NCBI RefSeq assembly: GCF_040183065.1 | Contig: NC_091124.1 | Location: 67,801,501-67,865,500, forward strand | DNA: 64,000 nt | Reading direction: 5' to 3' | DNA from: Periplaneta americana | Lineage: Eukaryota; Arthropoda; Insecta; Blattodea; Blattidae | Shown here: in pieces, positions 1-11,048 of the stretch | Position numbering within the stretch: the stretch's first letter is position 1 | Layout: every line of letters begins with the position of its first letter | Notes under the pieces: generated by a model | The model's database searches: none | Seen by the model: the letters and a program-made list of their open reading frames with translations, nothing else | What the model was told of the DNA's origin: nothing | Position numbers and translations under genes: made by a program

Positions 1-1211
1 GTACTTAAATTATTGAAACTTTTTCACATTCCTCGGTCTCACGTCACTTATTTAAATGTCCCCTCAACTAACCCAGTAGCTTTGTCATATACGTCGGCCT
101 GTCGCCTCATTTAACCCACCTAACCCATAACGAAACGCAAATCGGGTGTGTCCCGTTTTTGGTATGGGGAGATACCGAAGATTAACCGAATCGATGTATA
201 AATCAAACTATTGAATTGCGCAATTGGAAATATAGGCTAACTTAATTTAAGTATGCTCTAATATCTGTAAAATCGATATTTTTACCAATCCCGGCTGGCT
301 TACATCAGAATTCCACCAGGGAAGTCGGGAGAATCTCACCTAACTCGGGACTGGCCACAACACACGTTAAACCTCATTCTTACATAACCTCAATGTGAAA
401 CTATAAATATAAATATCAATAATGTTTTGTCAATACTAATTCATAGCATGTAATTGGTACTTGCGTTTCCATTTTTCTATTGTCAGGTCATTAATAAGAC
501 CGAGTACAACGATAAATTATGTACGAAAGAAAAACAAATACTGCCTCCATGTTAACATTCAGCCTGCCAAATGCCCATGTGCAAGACAGCTTCGCCAACA
601 CCATGTATTAGAATTTCCCTAAAAATGACTAAATTTCCCTAAAAACTGTAAAATGTATTAACGGGAACCAAATTAATTATTGCTATTTTTACAGGCAAAT
701 TATAGTATTTTTTTCAACAATAATAGTCTATGTCTCATACATCAAAATGTAGAAAATGTTGCAAGAAACAATATCAAGTCATATCTAAATGCACAGAACA
801 ATCACAAAATAATGTCTAGCATCACACGTAAATCTGTAAGTTACATAAAAGTATAAACAAATTAAAAACATGGATAAATATATAATATATTCATCCATGT
901 TAAAAATACATAGGTACCGTAAGCTGGGGTCACTTGAAACATCGGTGATACTAAACGAGCTAGATGGAAAAAAATTTTTTTTTTCACAGTTGTTAGCCCT
1001 GATTACATTTTCGATTTTCATTTCTTTTTTAATTTGGCGGCATTTTGGAAGGTTGAAACAGTGGCTTTCTGGTAATATTCAACTTTCAACTATATATAGG
1101 GAAGCAGAAAATTTAATTACCGGTACAATAAATGTTACTTTTTTTTTAATCATTCGGAACATGTAACGTTAGTTACTGTGACCTGGCCAAAGAATTTAAT
1201 TAAATATCATT
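1..1211. other. Intergenic sequence without a recognised gene
   Basis: AT-rich DNA with no open reading frame I can assign. Bases about 30-95 resemble the right arm of the inverted repeat near 10436-10501 (CTCGG-TCTCACGTCACTTA followed by CCCCTCAACTAA), so one dispersed repeat family enters from the left edge. A motif near 1160 (ATGTAACGTTAGTTACT) recurs near 3909 on the other side of the Penelope-like element, which suggests that the element landed inside an older repeat. Confidence 0.5.
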
Positions 1212-1323
1212 TATTGATTCTAGTTCATATTAACACTTTGTTTAAAAACTTAAAATTGTATTAATGTAATTGTAATACAATTTTAAGTTTTTAAACAAAG
1301 TGTTAACGTAAACTAGAATCAAT
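1212..1323. repeat. Near-perfect palindrome (hairpin), about 50-bp arms
   Basis: The left arm runs from ATTGATTCTAG near 1213 through TTTAAAAACTTAAAATTGTA. The right arm near 1270-1323 is its reverse complement, with only a few changes and a spacer of about 10 bases. It sits immediately upstream of the Penelope-like element and may be part of its 5' structure or a separate foldback element. Confidence 0.75.
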
Positions 1324-1379
1324 GAATCACGACTATATAAGTCACTTAGTTTACCAATATCGAACTATGCGAGTGGAAG

Positions 1380-3760
1380 TGATCAAGACATCTCACAACA
1401 TCAAATTCAATCAAGAATGTCTCAAACGAGAGACGTACACATAAACATAAAAAACAACTCATATATAGCACACAGAAAACAATAGCTGCAGCAGAGAAAA
1501 TATACATACAAAACAATATAAAACATTTACATTACATGAAAAACAAACACAACGCAAATGCATATAAGATATACTTGCAGCTAACAAAACAGTACATCAT
1601 ATACAATTAGAGGAAATCATTTTACATATGAACGAAGTAATAACACAAATAAGTGAAAAGATATAGAAACAAACTAGCAACATTAACCGATAAACAAAGA
1701 AACCACCACACACAAATTCCATCCTAAGATATTCACAATGTAACATTCAGTCAAAATGAAACGAAATTACTTGAAAAGGGACTAAAACATAACCTACAAC
1801 ATAACAAGACACCAAAAACACAACAAATGCAAACGATCATTAATGCAGAAACAGCAATTCAAAAACACAAGCACAACACCAAGAATACATTCGACAAGAT
1901 TTACTAAGAAACATAGATAAAATAAATGAATCTATAACTGATAAACATGAAATTGAAACAATAAAGACATTAAGAGAGAAACAACAAGCACACAATTTAA
2001 CATTTGTAAAAGCAGATAAACTTAATTGCACCGTAATAATGAATGCTCAAGACATGAACGACAAAATTAAACGTTTTTTCACGAAAATAACATCACAGAA
2101 ATAAAAACAGATCCAACAACAAAATATCAAACCATAGTAAAAACTATAATAAATCGAAATACTCACATAATTGAAACAAATTAAACCCAACGTACCTAAA
2201 TTAAATGCATTAGGCCTACCTAAAATTCACAAACAAAATATACCAATCAGGCCTCTTATAAACTAAAGAATGCATCAGCATACAAACTAGCGAAATACAT
2301 AGACAATACTATAAGAAATAGTATAAAATTTGAGAACCCAACAACAATAATCACCACCATAGACCTAGTCAACAAAGTAAAACACAAACATATTCCACAC
2401 AACACAACATTAGCATCATTTGACATCGAAAATCTATATACAAACATACCGGTAAGAGAACCACTCGAAATATTTCGAAAAATGCTTATTAAAAACAACA
2501 TACCACAGACTCACATTGACGAAATTATATATATTACAGAGATCATCACAAAACAAAATTATTTCACACATAACAATAAATATTACACACAAACTGAAGG
2601 ATTACCAATGGATTCACCTATATCAAGCATATTAGCCGAAATCTTCATTCATAATGTAGAACAAACACACATACTAAACACTGACAACAACAAACACGCA
2701 GAGAAAATAATGTATTGGATTGATCTGTAGATGACATAATAGCCTTATATAATGGAAACAAAAGACAAAACCTATATCAACAACTTAACAAAATACATTC
2801 CAAATTAAAGTAAACAATAGAAACAGAACATAACCAAACTATAAACTTCTTAGACATCACTATAACCAAAACAAATAAGAGACACGAATTCAAGATTTAT
2901 AGGAAACCCACTACAACCACAACAAACATACACAATTCATCAAACCATCCCATACAACATAAACATGCAGGACACACAGATTAATTAACATACCAATGAA
3001 CAATGACAACTACACTGAAGAACTCAACACAATAAAATATATAGCACAAGACAACGGATATAACCCTAACATGATAGACACACTAATAAGAAAAGCAAAA
3101 CAAAAACAGAATAAACCAATACAAAGACCGCGTGAGAATAAATACATAACATTAACATACCACAATACCAATAACATACAAAATCGCAAATTCATTCAGA
3201 AAACTAAAATACAAGACAGCATATAAAACAAATAACATAACACAGAAATATCTAAATAATCACATCGAACATACAAATACATATAATTCAACTGGCGTTT
3301 ACAAACTAAAATGCAATAGCTGCCCACATTTTTACATAGGACAGACAGGAAGATCCTTTCAAACAAGATATAATGAACATATTAAAGCTAAGCTATAACC
3401 AAATCCTACATCACATCAAATAACACAGAACATATTATCAACAATAATCACGACTACAATAATATAGAAGCAGATATGGAAATTCTACATATCACACCAA
3501 AAAGTCCACAGTTAAAGATGTTAGAACAATACGAAATATACAAACATACAATAACACACCCACAACATATACTTAATACACAATTACAGTTCAATACCCA
3601 CACATTATTCGATATCATAATACATAACACACAAACAAACACCCCCACCTCTACAACTGACGAATGCAAATGGCAGAATTCAAGATCAGCTGGAACAAGA
3701 GTAGTTTGTAGGACACTGAAGATGACGCAGCACCGGCATCAAAACAGGTAGTCTGTCTAA
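1380..3760 (+). mobile_element. Penelope-like retroelement, decayed (RT plus GIY-YIG)
   Basis: Several reading frames together give a Penelope-like element in order. Near 1990-2040 is a FVKADK-like segment. Near 2190-2250 is a GLPKIHK segment typical of Penelope reverse transcriptases. At 2410-2700 come SFDIENLYTNIP and then TEGLPMDSPISSILAEIF (RT motif regions). A frameshift near 2720 breaks the catalytic VDD region. Near 2890 is FKIYRKPT, and near 3295-3400 is a GIY-YIG endonuclease start (TGVYKLKC...FYIGQTGRSF). The open segments at 2482-2730, 2996-3226 and 3476-3751 are pieces of this one protein. The coding strand is strongly rich in A and C. Multiple stops and frameshifts make it a pseudo-element; exact ends are not resolved. 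Confidence 0.8.
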
Positions 3761-3764
3761 GGTA

Positions 3765-6050
3765 CATAACCTATTTTAAATTTTAACGCTTTTAACGTGT
3801 CAACTAATACATTAAATTCTGCATAGCTTGCAATATTATATTTTATACATCATGCATATATTTCGAAGATGAATAGTATTGTTCATTTAAAAACAGTAAC
3901 AATAGCCTATGTAACATTAGTTACTTTGAAATAGCCCTGTGACGTCTGTTGCAGCATAATAGCCTTTTAGCACCAAGATTTAACACAGCAAGTTGTCAGG
4001 GTTGAAGTTGATCAAAGAAGACCCAACAATTCTAATAAGAAGCAGGTTCCTCATGATGTTAACTATCAGGAATGATTTCAGTGGAGAGACAATGAATTTG
4101 AATACGGAGAAGCCTTACAATATATTGGTAGCTCGAAATTCGAGCATTTCTCAGTTCTCTGAAACATTTTTGTACAATACAGCTAAGAATTTCTCTGCTG
4201 CCCATGAAGTAAATTTCCCCATTTGTAGAGATTTAATAATTTCCATTGTGTATGACTTTTTTTACTGTCACATTAGCTCAGAAATTGTTGTCATATAACA
4301 CTCATCTCCCTATCATTGCTTATTTTTCATTCAGATGGTGCTAACACTAGATGTTATCCTATTTGCCTAGCATTCCAGTAGATTGAGAGGTTGACCACAG
4401 TTCTATCTTCCTTTATTGATGGGCATTCAAGAGATGGTCCTTTGTCATTATGCTGTCAGGGTTATTGTAGATGTTGCAGTGTGGTGAATCTTTGATGTTA
4501 ATCTTGTGAAGGTGTGCTGCTACAGTCATGTTATGTATTTAATCTGAAGATGGCTACCACTTCCTACCTTGATTTATTTGACATTACTTCCACGTTTCCT
4601 CTATGTTGTTCCAGGGTTTAGTTTCTGCGAACTTTTCTGTTCTGCTCTGATCTTGTGGTTTGATTGTATTATTTTTATAGAATGATGTGGAAGTTAATTT
4701 AAAAAAATTTTTCCCTTACTTAACTGTAAACATGACGTGTATTATGTTGAGTATCCTTTTCGATGGGTGTCATTGTTCTTTCTTTTCTTTATACAGAATT
4801 TAATAAAGAAATGAAATGCCTCACTTCTCCTTTTATTAATGTTTGTTTTAAGTGAGTACACTGGACACCAGTTCATTACGTCATGCTGCTTAGTTCTTAA
4901 GCCTATTGTTTTCCTCTTGGTTCAGAGTTGGCTGTGTCAGATTATATGACAAGAAGATTTTACTTCGAGAATTGAAATAAACACTAAGTAGTTACACGAG
5001 TTTGGAATATGACTGTGTGCACCATCAATGACATAACATTAATACAGTGGGACTGGATATTTAATCATTTTATATTGATTGGAATACAAATTAACAGACA
5101 TTAACATGTTGATATTTACTGGATACTTAAATCTTTTCAGTTACAAAGATACAGACTGTTAGTTCATATGTAATAAATGATGCACTAGTTTCCAATGTTA
5201 TGGAGTCTGTCAATTTTATATTGTCATTTGGAGGGTTTTAACCAACAATCTTAATATCATACAATAAATTATTTTACAATCCCATTATGAAATTTCAATT
5301 CTATTTCACTTTCATACCACTAATGATTTAATACCAGTTAATACTTTTAGGTAATGATGGCTGGTAATATGCTTCAGTAGTTCTACAAATTAACATGTTG
5401 CTTTCTTTCTAAGATGTAGCCTATACATCGTAATATAATCAAGAACACCAGTTTAAAATTAGACACTTATTTATGAAATACACTAACTTACTTTCACATT
5501 TAAAAAGAAGACGAAATTCAACTTCTTTTGAAATTATTTCTTTTATCGAATTTATGTACATACTTTTCTAACAGTAATAATGCTACACAAGATTTCGAAA
5601 ATTTATATTCTCCACACAAAACAAAATAATATAAGAAACATTTTAAAGCCAACATTGATTCTGTATAATTATTCCACTTTACACAAACTCAAAAAGGATT
5701 TACGTACTTTATTGCTAGATTAAACCGTGAAACATAATTAATGATACTAAAAATTAGATCTTGCCATATTCTAATTTGAACAAAAATGTAATTCAAGTTG
5801 GTGTTTACATATGTCTATTGAGGCAAATAATTTTAACTGCTTATTATTTTTTTTTTCCTAGATATGAAAAATGTAACATATTTATTTTATATCCATCTTT
5901 GCTCTAAAGTATTCTCAGTCTAAAAGTTTAACTGTCTTTCTAACACAGATCATTACTGAACTGTGAAGTTAACTCAGAATATGAAGTCTATACAATACAT
6001 TTTCTTAACTGCATTGCTGATGGTTCCATCACATACATAGTGAATAGCGA
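3765..6050. other. Intergenic stretch, no gene recognised
   Basis: No reading frame here resembles a known protein; the longest (3993-4298) starts at a non-ATG codon and shows no domain. An AATAAA near 4800 lies in no gene I can identify. Reverse-strand AATAAA near 5880-5885 lies about 170 bases past the YIPF3-like stop and is a plausible polyadenylation signal for that gene. Confidence 0.5.
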
Positions 6051-6053
6051 CAA

Positions 6054-6767
6054 CTATACATTAGCATCTGTTAGCTCTGCTGCTGCATATACAAAGGTTC
6101 TATGCATGTAAGCAAAATGGAGAAACACTAAAGACAACAACTGTACTGTCGCAACAAAGCTACATACCAGAAGACGTGCTGCAGGTGCTGGTATTGATGC
6201 CAGCAAGATCAATGCAACTCTGAGGGCACTCATTCCACCAAAAACAATCATTGATAAAAAGAAAAAGGTGTTACTCTCCTCATGGAAGAAAAATAATGAT
6301 AGTGCAAGAGTAAGCACATGGCCATACATGCCATATCCCAGAAGAGCATACATTTCACTCAGAGTTACTGTTGCCCTGCAGAGCCATCCAAGGATATATG
6401 CAGCAGCTGGCATTAGCACAGCATACAGCAGTAGAACCTCTGTGGGAGTGGTATTGGCGGCAGCTGAAGGCAGTTTAGAAGCATGACCGTAATGTAGTAT
6501 TGCCGCCATGAGTAGTAATGCCAGACTCGGACCTAAAAAGTCTACATACACATGTCTGAATTTCTCACCTAAAATGGGAGGGACAAGTGATACAAAAATT
6601 CGATGTGGTAACTCATCAAGAGGAACCAGAAAATGATTTTTTATAGAAGTTAATACTGGCCAGACTGTTGTTCCAGATTTGTTGTCTTTCCAGTCATTCT
6701 CTTGGAATTTCTTTGTAGATGGATTATCATTACCAATGAAAATCACGGAACAGCTCTTGCCAACCAT
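6054..6767 (-). CDS. YIPF3: YIPF3-like Yip1-domain Golgi membrane protein
   Basis: The 237-residue reading frame from ATG at 6767 carries five hydrophobic segments at about residues 78-94, 110-130, 138-160, 168-190 and 198-219, the layout of the Yip1 family. EMYALLGYGMYGH in the third segment and a C-terminal LHFAYMH match the hallmark LALLGYGLFGH and LHFAY stretches of animal YIPF3, a Golgi/ER-Golgi protein that pairs with YIPF4. The frame upstream opens only with GTG, so ATG 6767 is the first usable start in this exon. An alternative is a small upstream exon, 6977-6949 (ATG GGA AGA ... TATAG, then a GTAAAA donor). It joins in frame to an acceptor CAG ending at 6769 and would add 10 residues. 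The N-terminal cytosolic part is short compared with vertebrate YIPF3. Its C-terminal tail is also short. It is the most downstream of three minus-strand genes. Confidence 0.82.
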   Translation of the reverse strand: MVGKSCSVIFIGNDNPSTKKFQENDWKDNKSGTTVWPVLTSIKNHFLVPLDELPHRIFVSLVPPILGEKFRHVYVDFLGPSLALLLMAAILHYGHASKLPSAAANTTPTEVLLLYAVLMPAAAYILGWLCRATVTLSEMYALLGYGMYGHVLTLALSLFFFHEESNTFFFLSMIVFGGMSALRVALILLASIPAPAARLLVCSFVATVQLLSLVFLHFAYMHRTFVYAAAELTDANV

Positions 6768-6948
6768 TCTGATCACGAAGTATATGAATATTACTGAGAC
6801 TCCATACTAATACTTTAAAATGTTAACACATTTATTTCTAACAACGAAATTTTAAAGACTCATAATACTGAGTAATTTTCGTTCATATAGTCTAAAAAGT
6901 CTCATGCAACATGTTCTAGAACAGAAAGAAAAAAAGTTTCAATTTTAC

Positions 6949-6977
6949 CTATAGTGAGTTAGTAAATATCTTCCCAT
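6949..6977 (-). other. Possible first coding exon of the YIPF3-like gene
   Basis: On the minus strand ATG at 6977 opens nine codons and two bases, ending TATAG before a GTAAAA donor. Splicing to the CAG acceptor at 6769 keeps the YIPF3 frame. Sequence-level plausibility only; transcript data would decide. Confidence 0.35.
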
Positions 6978-7081
6978 AGTTCCATGCACTACATTTTATA
7001 TATCGAGATATTATCCAGTAACATCAGTCTACTTTTTGACACTTCAAATAGTCAATAGTCAATCTTTCAAATAAATGGATA

Positions 7082-7333
7082 TCACTTTCTTTTCTTCAGT
7101 TCTTCAGAAGCCTGTTTTATTTCCTTCTGAGCCTCTTGGAGTTCTGCTTGAAGTTTAGCTGCAAATGATCTAAGTCTCTCAGCACCAAGTCGAGGATTTG
7201 AAGCTGCTTGTTGACCAATAGTGAAGATGTATACCACAAGTTGAGCAGCACGGCGAATAGGATAGGACTCAGCCAAGCGGCTCACTACCCGTTCATTGTT
7301 GGCAAGGTAACGGAACAAGAAGCGGAGAACCAT
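7082..7333 (-). CDS. NCBP2AS2: NCBP2-AS2-like small protein
   Basis: The frame encodes 83 residues from ATG at 7333. The N-terminus MVLRFLFRYL, followed by RLAESYPIRRAAQL, matches the conserved start of animal NCBP2-AS2 proteins (MVLR, then a RL-ES-PIRRAAQL block), a small single-domain family whose molecular role is poorly defined. The C-terminal half is a charged helix rich in Glu, Lys and Gln (QAELQEAQKEIKQASEEL), likely a coiled coil. The open frame extends upstream to 7426, but similarity begins at this Met. A CAG preceded by a pyrimidine-rich run (about 7350-7362, minus strand) sits just before it, suggesting a 5' UTR intron. It lies between the YIPF3-like and MED9 genes on the same strand. 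Confidence 0.72.
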   Translation of the reverse strand: MVLRFLFRYLANNERVVSRLAESYPIRRAAQLVVYIFTIGQQAASNPRLGAERLRSFAAKLQAELQEAQKEIKQASEELKKRK

Positions 7334-7449
7334 TGCACACTTCTTTACCTGACAAACACAGAAACGTATTAAAACAGAAATTTTGTGCAGAGTGAAATTC
7401 TTAATTGTGCACTTCTTGTGTAACATATTTTAAGAATTAATTCAGCTTA

Positions 7450-8314
7450 AGGCTGGTTCACAATAAACCGGAAACGAGAATCAGAACGAAAACGAAAACG
7501 GTAAAATTGTTAAAATGTGAGCATTCACAATTAACGAAAAGCTTGCCGGAGCCCGAGATCGGGAACGGAGAGTTGGCCAAGTTTCAACTTTGGCATTCAC
7601 ATTTCCGATCACAGCCCACTAGATTCATTCTATTGCCATCTAAAAGCTATTTTGTAGCAAGAAGACCGTGACATAACCTCTGCATTATTTTGTTCTGTGC
7701 TGTGCATCATGGAGCAAGTTTTATTTGATAAGATTCTAATATTGAGTGTTGAAGAAAATCCTCACGTTTACGATAAGCGGCACGCCTCGTATAAAGATGA
7801 GAAAATGAAGAAGAATACGTGGGTTTCAATAGCTGCGTCTTTGAACAGCGATCTGAAGCGAATCATGTTTTATTACTGTATTGGTTGTATTACAACTTAC
7901 ATATTCACGCTTCAATTCAATAACTACTGTTGTGTTCATTTTTGTTCTATTACAAATGTTTCTTCTCTAATTATTTTACGTTATGGTAGACTTAAAATAG
8001 GTTGTGATAATAAAGATGCATGGGGATATTTATAGTACAGTACCTAATGAAATGTTTCAGTTGAAATTTCGAAGTTGGTTAACCTGTGTTTATGTTGACT
8101 GCCTTGTACTCATGAGAGAACGCCATTGGTCAATTATACACAACATCAGAATGCGTAATATCGACTTTACATATCGTTATTGATATAGCCTACATGTCAA
8201 TATGCATAGTCGTCTACGTTCTCGGTTTATTGTGAATCAAAAATTTTCATATTCACGTCCTCTGCTTCTCGTTTTCATTTTGGTTCTCGTTTCTGGTTTA
8301 TTGTGAACCAGCCT
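7450..8314 (+). mobile_element. PIF/Harbinger-like transposon with MADF-type ORF remnant
   Basis: The element has terminal inverted repeats beginning AGGCTGGTTCACAATAAACC and is flanked by TTA on both sides (7447-7449 and 8315-8317), the 3-bp TWA duplication typical of PIF/Harbinger. An ATG at 7709 opens a segment (MEQVLFDKILIL, ENPHVYDKRHASYKDEK, TWVSIAASL) that resembles the start of a MADF/Myb-like DNA-binding domain, as carried by the accessory protein of Harbinger elements. No DDE transposase is present, so this is non-autonomous. A second copy in opposite orientation lies at 60944-61830. Confidence 0.85.
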
Positions 8315-8522
8315 TTACAAATTATTTACTTCCATTTCTTCTGACAAATAAAAACCTTCATGTCATAAGAAGCTTCAGTACTACAATTTCCTTCAAAGGA
8401 AATTCAATTTACTTTGCTCCACCATCAACAAAATAAATAATAAATTCCCTATTTATGTATATATTCATGATAAAATTCTGCTTTTGAAATAACATTATAT
8501 GATGCAATTAAAAAAAAAAGCT

Positions 8523-8565
<43 letters not shown>

Positions 8566-9291
8566 GAAAAACTATACTTGCAACAGACAACTGGGATTCA
8601 TAATATCAATTATGTTTTTTGTGACAAATTTTACGAACAAGAAATATAAATTAAGTTCAAAAATGATATTGGAGCTTGATGGTTAAAAAAGTTTTTCGAA
8701 ATATACGTAAATGTACCTTGTTTTTTCTCCATTTGACTTTTGAATTGCAGCAATGTAGATATCGAAGCAGCATTTTCTCATTATGTGAACCAGGAAACCA
8801 ATATAAATACTACATATGCTACATGGTTGATTAGAGCGCAAATATAGCTCTGTTAAACTGAGGTATATTGGAAATCAAACAAGCAATGGAGTAAGTTGTT
8901 GGTGTTGAGTGAGAGGATGGGGAAGCAGCCAGTTATCCAGACATCATAAGATTTGTTTTTGTATGGATGGAAATAGCCTATCTAGCAAAATACAACAAAT
9001 ATATTGTATATCAGTACCAAATCAGTCCTCTATTACCTACTATTGCTGCTTTCTTTCTCCCTTGAACTGTAGTCCTTAACTATGTTGGAGGTCGTTAGGA
9101 ATACCTTGTTTAATAAAACTGTTCATCTGAAAACTTCTGAGTCGTGAGGCTGACTGAAAACAGGCACTGCAGAGACCTCAAGACATTCGAATACATTCTG
9201 ATTCCCTATGTTATAAAACTGCATTCAGTAAATGGAGATACCAAATAGGTAGACCTAGTTACCTCACAATTATTAAATAACACATACCTCA
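8315..9291. other. Intergenic, no gene; poly-T tract
   Basis: Between the Harbinger-like element and the MED9 stop codon I see no gene. A homopolymer T run of about 40 bases lies at 8524-8563. The MED9 3' UTR should lie here, but I see no clear reverse-strand AATAAA close to its stop. Confidence 0.5.
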
Positions 9292-9432
9292 CTACGATTT
9301 TGGAATATCAAACGTGCACATGTGTCTATATTTCAACAAAAGATCTTTCTTCAGTTGAAGTTGTTTTCTCAGAGTTTCAAGTTTTTGCAGTTGTTCTTCT
9401 TTACTATATTCCACACCAGGAAGTCGACGAAT
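9292..9432 (-). CDS. MED9: MED9 coding exon 3 (C-terminus)
   Basis: Acceptor TTGCAG precedes 9432. It begins IRRLPGVEYSKEEQ and ends MCTFDIPKS before TAG. This is the most diagnostic part of the MED9 family. Confidence 0.9.
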   Translation of the reverse strand: MRRLPGVEYSKEEQLQKLETLRKQLQLKKDLLLKYRHMCTFDIPKS

Positions 9433-11048
9433 CTGCAATGAAATGTTTTGAATCGTTACATTTATAATTTTTTAGCCAACACAATGTTTTGTCGGTTTTC
9501 TTAGCCATTAGCTTACATTGCGTTTCAACTACATTCCAAACGACCAGTACACAATTCATTATCACAGAATGGCTATATACTACCGTTTATCGTCATATGA
9601 GCTTGTGAAATTAACATTACGGTATTCTTTCTGTAAGAATATTAACTTCCATAAATTAGATTAGGTAACTCAGGCTCTGGTCGCAGTTTTATTTAGTGGT
9701 CAGCAACTTTCACGTCATGTTTACATATTATAAATAAATAAATGCAGGGATTTTATACTTGCGTTTCAGAGTACTGTGCCTCTCAGCGTAAGTAGGTAAT
9801 AAGTAATGGCCCCATAGAAAATTTGAAGCTAGCATTTTCTGAAAATTATATTTTGAGTAATTTTTTTTTTTTTTGTGAACTCTGTCTAGAAGTCGGCTGA
9901 GTTATGAATTAAATCATAATTCAGTTTATTTATCAGATGATTATATGGTAAGCAATTATGAGATACCTACTGAGAAACTTATAAATTATTAGTTAGCTCT
10001 GTAAGCTTGACAAAAGAATACGTATAACCTGTAACATTAATTTGGAGGAAAACCTCTCCATGAATTTTAGAAGTTCTGAGCATGTAGGCTGTAATAATCA
10101 TTCTTATTCAATTCCCATCATTTATATGCATAGATTGTTGGGGACGGACTATAGTTGTGCATGTTTTAGATAATGTTGGGGGCGGGCTATGGTTTTACAC
10201 GTTTTCGATTTTTAAAGTTTTGCGTAGTTTGGAGCTTAGGTCAGCTTAGTTTAACTTATTTTTGCGGGTTAGTTTAGATTGTAATAGGTTATGTTAGGTT
10301 ACAGTGAAATTATGTTCTTCCGAAATTTTTTTGGTAATTAGCAAGAGATGTGACAAGATTAATGGATTAGTTGTAGGGTTATCTAAGTGACATGAGGCCG
10401 AGGAAAATGTGTGAAAAGATTTCAATGGTCTTAATTCCTCGGCCTCACGTCACTTAGATAGGCCTATCCCCTCAACTAAACCACTAACCTTGTCGCATAC
10501 TACCTTGTAAAAGACCGGCGGTCCCTTGCTAATTCAAATGTTGTCCCTTAATGCTTATACTCACATTTCATTATTATTTCTTAGCGTATATGAATAATTA
10601 GTCTGTGTCATGTCAGCTAAAGTATTTGTCCAGTACCTGGTTTCGTGCTTGATCTAGTTTTTTCTGCAGTTCTAGCACTTTCTGACTTGTATCCTGAGAT
10701 TCTCTGGTTTTCTGGCTTGTATCATGTGGATCTCTTTCAACGCTGAAATTGAGAAAAATACATTGATGTTCACAGTTTTCAGAATTTAGCCCTATGAGCT
10801 AATTTTGGATAATACAATCTATTAATAAAATGTAATACAAAGTTCAACTTAAGTAATTTAACCGGGCATTTCAAAGACGATGATGAACGATGTGGAATTT
10901 ACATATATCACAATTTTGGCATACGTGAAATAGACTAAAAGACATACCTTCTAATTATTTCATAAATCAGAGGCAGAAATTCTACATCTACATCGTCTAC
11001 TGTTAACTGCGAAGGTATTGTAGTACCATTAGTCTCTCCAGAGTCCAT
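9292..11048 (-). CDS. MED9: Mediator complex subunit 9 (three exons)
   Basis: Splicing 11048-10948, 10742-10637 and 9432-9292 on the minus strand gives 348 bases, 115 residues plus stop, in phase at both junctions. The product has EFLPLIYEIIRS near its N-terminus, a heptad-rich middle (KVLELQKKLDQARNQ), then RRLPGVEYSKEEQLQKLETL and a C-terminal LLLKYRHMCTFDIPKS. These match animal MED9 blocks (SFLPLVHNIIK, a PGI motif after a coiled coil, and KYKSLCMFEIPK at the end). MED9 is a middle-module subunit of Mediator, which links transcription factors to RNA polymerase II in the nucleus. Upstream in-frame Met codons at 11126 and 11222 exist; I chose 11048 because family similarity and a typical acidic start (MDSGETNG) begin there. 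It is slightly shorter than the vertebrate protein. It is head to head with the Mahogunin gene. Confidence 0.88.
10372..10503. repeat. Inverted repeat inside MED9 intron 2
   Basis: The left arm (TTAGTTGTAGGGTTATCTAAGTGACATGAGGCCGAGG) and the right arm from about 10440 (CCTCGGCCTCACGTCACTTAGATAGG...CTAA) are imperfect reverse complements around a spacer of about 30 bases. The right arm is shared with bases about 30-95 at the window start, so it is a dispersed family. Confidence 0.65.
10637..10742 (-). CDS. MED9: MED9 coding exon 2
   Basis: Acceptor TTTCAG precedes 10742 and a GTACTG donor follows 10637. It encodes the coiled-coil part, including an imperfect DTSQK repeat (DTSQKTRESQDTSQK) that may be a small internal duplication. 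Confidence 0.83.
10948..11048 (-). CDS. MED9: MED9 coding exon 1
   Basis: ATG at 11048 to AG at 10948, then a GTATGT donor. It encodes the acidic start and EFLPLIYEIIR; the split codon AG+C completes Ser with exon 2. Confidence 0.85.

Noticed and set aside
870-1166. 98-residue open frame with hydrophobic segments
   Set aside because: No family resemblance, no conserved motif, poly-T-driven composition; likely chance.
3993-4298. 101-residue open frame
   Set aside because: Starts at a non-ATG codon, and shows no domain and no splice context.
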